Source: JACVRW01 sp963850205
GTDB lineage: Bacteria; Actinomycetota; Thermoleophilia; Solirubrobacterales; Thermoleophilaceae
Direction of reading: 5' to 3'
Assembly: GCA_963850205.1 (NCBI GenBank)
Contig: CAWKKJ010000017.1
Coordinates: forward strand, 596,242 to 660,241
Length of the DNA stretch: 64,000 bases
Shown here: piece after piece, positions 58,902 through 64,000 of the stretch
How the letters are laid out: each line of letters starts with the position of its first letter
Position numbering within the stretch: the first letter of the stretch is position 1
Program-made: the position numbers and the translations under genes
The notes under the pieces: generated by a model
Databases searched by the model: none
Told to the model about the DNA's origin: nothing
The model's input: the letters and a program-made list of their open reading frames with translations, nothing else

Positions 58902-59677
58902 ACGAGGCGCAGCTCACCGACTACTACGCCGCCTCGGGCGAGTACCGGACGATGCTGGAGGCTCAGGAGCGGTCCTACTTCGCGGTCTACCTCTCCTTCT
59001 TCGAGCGCTACGTGCCCCACCGAAGCAGGGTGCTGGACGTGGGCTGTGGCGTCGGGGCCACCACCCGGCTGCTGCGCGAGGCCGGCTTCGATGCCCAGGG
59101 CACGGATCCGTCCGCCCGCTTTCTTCCCGACGAGGAGGGGTTCTTCGTGGCCGACTTCTGCCGCCCGACCGGCATCCCGGCCGGGACCTACCAGGCGGCG
59201 GGGGCCAACGCCGTGCTCGAGCACGTGCCCGATCCGCGCACGTTCCTGGACGAGCTGATGAGGGTGGTGGCGCCGGGCGGGCACGTGGTGATCGCCTCCC
59301 CGAACCTGACCTCGCCGCTGGTGGGGATGCGCGTGCTGCTGGACCTCCGCCAGGGCCGGACGCCGTACCTCGGCCTCAGGCGGAAGCGCGAGGCGCTGGC
59401 GCTGATCGCCCGCAACCTGGTGCGCTCCGTGGCCGCGGCGGCCGGCCGCAACGCCTTCTCCCCCCGCGCCGACAGGCTGGCCACCGGCATCGTGGGCCAC
59501 GACGTCGACGCCATCTACTGGACCAACGCCGCCGAGGTCAGGCGATACTTCGAACGGGCCGGCTGCCGGATCGTGCGCTACCAGGGCTACGGCCGGACCC
59601 GCGCCGCGCGACTCGTGGCCCGCCTGCTGCCCTCGTTTGCCAGCGGGCTCATCATCGTCGCCCGGACACCGGGGTAG
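58898..59677 (+). CDS. SAM-dependent methyltransferase (surface-glycan locus)
   Basis: 259 aa from GTG at 58898. LTDYYAASGEYRTMLEAQER, motif I SRVLDVGCGVGATTRLLREA, ANAVLEHVPDPRTFLDELMR and VVAPGGHVVIASPNLTSPLV. The C-terminal part has GIVGHDVDAIYWTNAAEVRR, a pattern of sugar-cluster methyltransferases. Coupled to the previous methyltransferase gene by overlap. Confidence 0.86.
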   Translation: MNEAQLTDYYAASGEYRTMLEAQERSYFAVYLSFFERYVPHRSRVLDVGCGVGATTRLLREAGFDAQGTDPSARFLPDEEGFFVADFCRPTGIPAGTYQAAGANAVLEHVPDPRTFLDELMRVVAPGGHVVIASPNLTSPLVGMRVLLDLRQGRTPYLGLRRKREALALIARNLVRSVAAAAGRNAFSPRADRLATGIVGHDVDAIYWTNAAEVRRYFERAGCRIVRYQGYGRTRAARLVARLLPSFASGLIIVARTPG

Positions 59678-59714
59678 CGGCTACCCTGGCCGGACGGGAT
59701 GGGGGCGCTGATCC

Positions 59715-62138
59715 ATGGCTGAGCTGATCGGGCGCCTGCGCCCGGGGTCCCGCCCGCTGTCCTCGGCCCTGCACGGCGACGCGTGGTGGGTGGTGCTGGT
59801 GGGCCTGCCGGCCGCCGTCGCTCTCGCCTGGGCGCTCACCTTCTCCCTCCAGGCCGCCTGCGCCTTCGTCGCCGTGGTGGCGGTGGTCGCCCTGCACCAA
59901 TACGACCGGCGCCTCGGCATCTTTGCCCTGTTCGCCCTGTGGCTGGTCGCGCCCGGCCTGAGACGGGTGGTGGGCCTCGAGACCGGCTTCGTGGAGAACG
60001 ACCCGCTGTCGCTGGCCCCGTTCCTGGCCACCGGCGCCGTGGCCGCCCTGGAGCTGCTGCGCTTCCACGTGCCGGGCCGGATCCGGCGCGTGTTCCTGGC
60101 GGCGGCGGCCGGCTTCGCGCTGGGTCTGCCGATGGGTCTCCTGATGGGTCCTCGGGCCGCGATATTCGCCTTCGTGGCCTACCTCGCGGGGGTCGCCGGA
60201 GCGGCGCTCGGCCTGGGTGAGCGCGTCTCCCTTCAGAACAGCACGCTGAGGAGGGTGCTGCTGTACGGCCTGGTGCCCATCGCGATCTACGGGATCCTGC
60301 AGCGGCTGCTGCGGCTGCCGCCCTGGGATCAGGCCTGGATCGACTCCACCAGGTTCAACAGCATCGGGACCGGCGGGGACCTGTCCGAGGTGCGGGTGTT
60401 CGGCACGCTGAACAGCCCGGGCACGCTGGCCGCGCTGCTGGGCCTGTCGCTGCTGTGCTACCTCACGGTGCAGCGGGCGCGCGCGGGGACGATCGCCGCC
60501 GCGGTGATCCTCTGGGTGGCCTTCGCCCTGACCTCGGTGCGCTCGGCCTGGGTGGCGATCATCGTGGCGGGGCTCGCACACGTCATCGCGTCCAGGGGCC
60601 AGAGCGCCCGCCTCGTGCTGGGCACGGGCGCGGTGGTAGTGCTCACCACCCTGGCTCTCGCGCCGGTGAACTCGACCGCCCGGGAGGTGGTGGACCGCTT
60701 CAAGAGCATCACCGACCGCGCGGACTCCTCCGGGGTTGCCCGCACGGACACCTTCACCCAGACGCTGCCCATCGCTGCGTCGGCGCCGATCGGACACGGG
60801 CTCGGAACCGCCGGCGAGCCCTCCAAGCTGAGCGGCGACTCGTTCCTGCGAGCGCCGGATAACGGCTACCTGGGCCTCATGTACCAGGTGGGCCCGTTCG
60901 GGTTCCTGCTGGTGGTCGGGGCGCTCGCCTACATCCTGCTGAAGGGCTGGCAGGGGGCCCGGGCCCGCGCGCCCGGGCAGGAGCTGCGGCTGCTGCTGTT
61001 CGCGATGCTCGTGTACCTGGCGGTGCTGCTGGGCTTCGGCGACGCCTTCTACGCCAGCAGCGGAGTGATCCTCTGGTTCATCGGGGGTCAGGTGCTCGCG
61101 TTCGACTACCGCCGCCGCGCCGCGCAGACCTACCGCTTGACGAGCTTCTTCACCTGCCTCGGACCCGACCGCCGTCCCCGGGAATGGAACCCGCCGGTCC
61201 CGATCGACGATCAGGTGGACACGTGGTACTTCGGGCCGGCGCTCGCCGCCATGGAGCGCGAGCTGGAGGTGGAGGGCCTCACCGTCTACGCGACCTTCGA
61301 CACCGAGGGGTTGCCGAGCTACGGCGACGACGTCGTGGTGCTCCTGATCGGTGACGAGTGGGCCCGGCCGCCGGCCTATCTCCCCGCGGTCCGGGTGGTG
61401 TTCCGCAACCTCTGCTCGCGCCCGAACCTGGGCTGCCGGCCCCTCGCCTCGCCCTCGCCCGTGACCCTGGCCTCGCTGCTGCCCGCCGGACGGGCGGCGC
61501 TGCGCTCCGCGCCGGGGCGGCTTCGCCTCCTGCGGGCCGGCAGAGCGGCCCGGCAGGTCGAGCTTCCGATCGGGACCTTCAACCTGCTCGACCTCCCGGT
61601 GGTACCCGTTGCCGAGCGCCGCGCGGACCTGTTCTTCGCGGGCAGCGTGGGCCATGCGCCCGGCCGCGCGGCCGCGCTGAAGGCCCGCGTGATGCCGAAG
61701 GACCTCTCCCGCAGGGCGATGCTGCGCAACGTGGATCGGCTCCGGGAGCGGCCGGGCGTGGAGGTGGACGTCCGGATCACCGACAGCTTTCAGCAGTCCG
61801 CCGCCGCCGATCCCGGGGAGTACTCGCGCGCGCTGATGGACTCGCGCCTGGCGCTGGTGCCGCGGGGGGCGACCACCGAGACCCACCGTTTCTTCCAGGC
61901 GCTGAAGTACGGCTGCGTGGTGGTGACCGACGCGGTCCCGCCGATGTGGTTCTACGAGGGGGCGCCGATCGTGCGCCTGCGCCACTGGGACGAGCTCGAG
62001 CCCGCCGTGGTCCCGCTGCTCGACAGCCCCGAGCGGCTGGACAGCCTGCACCGCCAGTCGCTGTGGTGGTGGCGGGCCGCCTGCTCGGAGGAGGCGGTGG
62101 GACGGCTCATGGCCGCGACGATCAACGCGCTCGGCTGA
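59715..62138 (+). CDS. O-antigen-ligase/polymerase-like membrane domain fused to an exostosin (GT47)-like domain
   Basis: 807 aa. Residues of about 20-475 are polytopic (WWVVLVGLPAAVALAWALTF to VILWFIGGQVLAFDYRRRA). They have the large periplasmic loop and conserved motifs of the O-antigen ligase/Wzy superfamily (GTLNSPGTLAALLGLSLLCY, RSAWVAIIVAGLA, APIGHGLGTAG, DNGYLGLMYQVGPFG). From about 480 a soluble domain follows with DDVVVLLIGDEWARPPAYLP, DLFFAGSVGHAPGRAAALKA and a C-terminal exostosin-like core (EYSRALMDSRLALVPRGAT, HRFFQALKYGCVVVTDAVPP). One chain would thus polymerise or ligate and add a sugar. The frame is clean throughout, so this is a real fusion and not a read-through. Confidence 0.8.
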   Translation: MAELIGRLRPGSRPLSSALHGDAWWVVLVGLPAAVALAWALTFSLQAACAFVAVVAVVALHQYDRRLGIFALFALWLVAPGLRRVVGLETGFVENDPLSLAPFLATGAVAALELLRFHVPGRIRRVFLAAAAGFALGLPMGLLMGPRAAIFAFVAYLAGVAGAALGLGERVSLQNSTLRRVLLYGLVPIAIYGILQRLLRLPPWDQAWIDSTRFNSIGTGGDLSEVRVFGTLNSPGTLAALLGLSLLCYLTVQRARAGTIAAAVILWVAFALTSVRSAWVAIIVAGLAHVIASRGQSARLVLGTGAVVVLTTLALAPVNSTAREVVDRFKSITDRADSSGVARTDTFTQTLPIAASAPIGHGLGTAGEPSKLSGDSFLRAPDNGYLGLMYQVGPFGFLLVVGALAYILLKGWQGARARAPGQELRLLLFAMLVYLAVLLGFGDAFYASSGVILWFIGGQVLAFDYRRRAAQTYRLTSFFTCLGPDRRPREWNPPVPIDDQVDTWYFGPALAAMERELEVEGLTVYATFDTEGLPSYGDDVVVLLIGDEWARPPAYLPAVRVVFRNLCSRPNLGCRPLASPSPVTLASLLPAGRAALRSAPGRLRLLRAGRAARQVELPIGTFNLLDLPVVPVAERRADLFFAGSVGHAPGRAAALKARVMPKDLSRRAMLRNVDRLRERPGVEVDVRITDSFQQSAAADPGEYSRALMDSRLALVPRGATTETHRFFQALKYGCVVVTDAVPPMWFYEGAPIVRLRHWDELEPAVVPLLDSPERLDSLHRQSLWWWRAACSEEAVGRLMAATINALG

Positions 62139-63264
62139 GAACGGCCTCCTCGTAGATCTCCTCGAGCCGGGCGGCCACGCGCGGCCAGGCGTAGCGCTCC
62201 TCCACCACCCGCCGGTTGTGCGCCCCCATGGCGCGGCGCAGAGCCGGGTCGGCGAGCAGCTCGCTCAGCGCCGCGGCCAACGCCGACGGGTCTCCCGGCG
62301 GCACCTTGCGGCCGCCGTCGTCGGGAACGAGGTGGCGAAGCCCGCCGGCGTCGGTGGCCACCACTGGCCGGGCGCAGGCCATTGCCTCCACGGCGGCCAG
62401 CGGGGCCGGGTCGCCGTAGGAGGGCAGGCAGTAGAGGTCGCAACCCTGCATGGCCTCGAGGGCGCCGGCGCGGTCGACCGGGCCCCGGAGCTCGACCTGC
62501 GCGAGCTCGGCCGAGCCCGCCACGCGGCGGCGCACGGCCTCGGACTCCGGGCCGCCTCCGGCCACCACCAGGCGCGCCCCGGGCCGCACGGGCGCTACCC
62601 GCGCGAACGCGTCCAGCAGCACGTGGATGCCCTTGCGGACCTCGAGGTTGGCCAGGAACAGCACCACCTCGCCGGGTTCCAGGCCGTCCGCCGGCACCCA
62701 CCCGCGTTCATCCACCCCCAGGGGGAGCTCGTGCACCCTCGTCCCGGCAGACGGCGCCAACTTCGGCGCGGCTGCCGGGGTGGAGAGCAGGACGGTCGAG
62801 GCCCGGCGCTGCTGGGCGGCCCGCAGCGCGCGCTTGAGCCGCAGCGCGCTTGGGCGTACGGCGCCGTCGGCGCCCTCGCCGGCCGGTGGCCAGTCGGGCA
62901 CGTATGGCCCGAGGACCAGGGGTGTGGTCACGCCGGCCACGGCCAGGCTCACCCCCACCTCGACCGGGGTGAGCTGGTGCACGAGATCGAAGCCCCCTGC
63001 GGAGTCGAGCTGCCGGTACAGGCGCCGCACGCGTGCGCCAAAACGCAGACGCGACAGCCTTGAGGTCCCGCCGGTGCCGAGGCGGTGGACGTGGACGTTC
63101 GCGGGCACCTCGCCTGCCAGCTCGACCCGCCCGGCCGCGACGTGCAGCTCATGGCCGCGGGCGGCCAACTCGCGAATGAAGCTGAAGGCGATGAGCCCGT
63201 CGCCGTGCGGCAGGTGGTCGGTGAGCATGGCCGCGGGCGGGAGCGCGAATATCCGGAAGGCCAC
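62122..63264 (-). CDS. Glycosyltransferase family 4
   Basis: 380 aa from GTG at 63264. TDHLPHGDGLIAFSFIRELA (acceptor side), donor side VVLFLANLEVRKGIHVLLDA, RLVVAGGGPESEAVRRRVAG and CDLYCLPSYGDPAPLAAVEA, then RPVVATDAGGLRHLVPDDGG. GT-B retaining type. Its 3' end overlaps the convergent fusion gene by 17 bases. Eight bases separate it from the next GT4 gene upstream. Confidence 0.9.
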   Translation of the reverse strand: MAFRIFALPPAAMLTDHLPHGDGLIAFSFIRELAARGHELHVAAGRVELAGEVPANVHVHRLGTGGTSRLSRLRFGARVRRLYRQLDSAGGFDLVHQLTPVEVGVSLAVAGVTTPLVLGPYVPDWPPAGEGADGAVRPSALRLKRALRAAQQRRASTVLLSTPAAAPKLAPSAGTRVHELPLGVDERGWVPADGLEPGEVVLFLANLEVRKGIHVLLDAFARVAPVRPGARLVVAGGGPESEAVRRRVAGSAELAQVELRGPVDRAGALEAMQGCDLYCLPSYGDPAPLAAVEAMACARPVVATDAGGLRHLVPDDGGRKVPPGDPSALAAALSELLADPALRRAMGAHNRRVVEERYAWPRVAARLEEIYEEAVLSRAR

Positions 63265-63272
63265 CCGCCCGA

Positions 63273-64000
63273 TTATCGCCGTCCCAGCACGCGCTCATAG
63301 ACCTCGAGCATCTCGCGGGCGTGCCGCTCGTCGCTGAAGCCGGCCGTGGCCTCTCGGGCCCGCAGGCCCATCCCGACTAGCGCCTCGGGGTCGGCCAACA
63401 GCCCGGCGGCGGCGGCCGCCCAGATCTCGGGGCGCCGGGGCGGCAGCAGGCGGCCGGAGACGCCGTCCTCCACCAGCTCGGGCCCGCCGCCCACGTCGGT
63501 GACCAGCAGCGGCGTCCGCATGGCCATGCTCTCCAGCATCACGTTGGCGAAGGGCTCGTCCCAGGAGGGGAGCAACGACAGGTCGAGCGCCCGCAGCAGC
63601 GCGGGCACGTCGCCGCGCCGGCCGATGAAGTGCACCGCTTCGCGCACGCCCAGCGCGCCCACCAGCTCGTGCAGTCCGCGCAGGAACCCCTCGTTGTCGT
63701 AGCGCACCTGCGTGCCCGCGAAGGCAATCTCCCCGACCAGCAGCAGGTGGGCGTCCAGGCCGCCGGCCCGCAGCTCGGCCAGGGCCCGGATCGCCGTGTC
63801 CTGGCCCTTCCAGGGCGTGATCTGGGCCACCTGGCCGAGCAGGGGAGCGTCGAGCGCGATCCCGAGCTCCTCGCGGATCGGCGCCGGTGCCACCCGCTCC
63901 GGGTCGAAGCGATCACGGTCGAAGCTGTTGTACACGGGTGAGGCGAGGGGCCGGGCCAAGCCATGGTTGAAGCGCCTCGCGGTGTCGCGGGAGACCGTGA
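63273..64000 (-). CDS. Glycosyltransferase family 4 (5' end outside window)
   Basis: C-terminal 240 or so residues visible; the frame stays open to the right edge, so TTG at 63959 is not a real start. Donor-domain features are LLGQVAQITPWKGQDTAIRA, HLLLVGEIAFAGTQVRYDNE, LLPSWDEPFANVMLESMAMR and PLLVTDVGGGPELVEDGVSG (E-x7-E type). Belongs to the same polysaccharide assembly locus, which continues beyond the window. Confidence 0.9.
   Translation of the reverse strand, partial: TVSRDTARRFNHGLARPLASPVYNSFDRDRFDPERVAPAPIREELGIALDAPLLGQVAQITPWKGQDTAIRALAELRAGGLDAHLLLVGEIAFAGTQVRYDNEGFLRGLHELVGALGVREAVHFIGRRGDVPALLRALDLSLLPSWDEPFANVMLESMAMRTPLLVTDVGGGPELVEDGVSGRLLPPRRPEIWAAAAAGLLADPEALVGMGLRAREATAGFSDERHAREMLEVYERVLGRR

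Noticed and set aside
59652..62051. 799-codon minus-strand open frame opposite the ligase-exostosin fusion
   Set aside because: H/Q/R/E-rich antisense translation typical of high-GC shadows; the plus frame has membrane helices and conserved motifs.

Overview
The window is about 70% GC and dense, with many GTG/TTG starts and four-base stop/start overlaps. The order prfA-prmC-sua5-(alkD)-glyA-wecA-atpI-atpB-E-F-H-A-G-D-C is the actinobacterial arrangement (mycobacteria have prfA-hemK-Rv1301-rfe-Rv1303-atpB...). Together with a WecA/Wzx/Wzy-type polysaccharide locus and an intein in an Rv2578c-type radical SAM gene, this points to an actinobacterium, plausibly of the Solirubrobacter/Thermoleophilia branch. 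That placement is inferred from gene order and protein style, not from a marker search.

Layout. 1-3388: end of a [NiFe]-hydrogenase maturation block (tandem-SIS protein, HypF). 3512-8389: broken VOC gene, then the translation/modification genes prfA, prmC, sua5, an AlkD-like gene and glyA. 8477-9718: wecA. 9722-14293: a four-gene minus-strand operon (aldo/keto reductase, GH26-like secreted enzyme, YjbQ, intein-split radical SAM) that interrupts the usual wecA-atpI junction. 14463-21875: complete F1Fo ATP synthase operon, with unusual acidic extensions on alpha, beta and gamma. 22268-36439: accessory region with hydrolase, membrane proteins, two gene remnants fused tail to tail, GYD, DHFR-like, tyrosinase, a metzincin with calcium-type repeats, a Baeyer-Villiger-type monooxygenase, a heavily frameshifted SMP-30-like gene and small membrane proteins. 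36518-38442: orphan LigD-type polymerase/primase facing exonuclease III. 38956-45785: DUF1330, FAD oxidase, cupin, hydrolase, amino-acid permease, methyltransferase, VOC. 45927-48957: enoyl-CoA hydratase/AidB-like dehydrogenase/TetR operon with a perfect palindromic operator. 49059-53893: PhoD phosphatase facing an AraC-VOC-UvrA2 cassette. 53925-64000: surface polysaccharide locus (lipoprotein glycosidase, flippase, three GT4 enzymes, two methyltransferases and an 807-aa O-antigen-ligase/exostosin fusion).

Several genes that ought to be intact (glyA, atpD, the enoyl-CoA hydratase, the radical SAM gene) carry single-base frame breaks. In glyA and atpD the break is the same extra G in GTCGGC, which looks like consensus sequencing error rather than biology. 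The accessory region 24.9-36 kb, by contrast, contains genuine gene remnants. No tRNA, rRNA, CRISPR array or transposase gene was seen.
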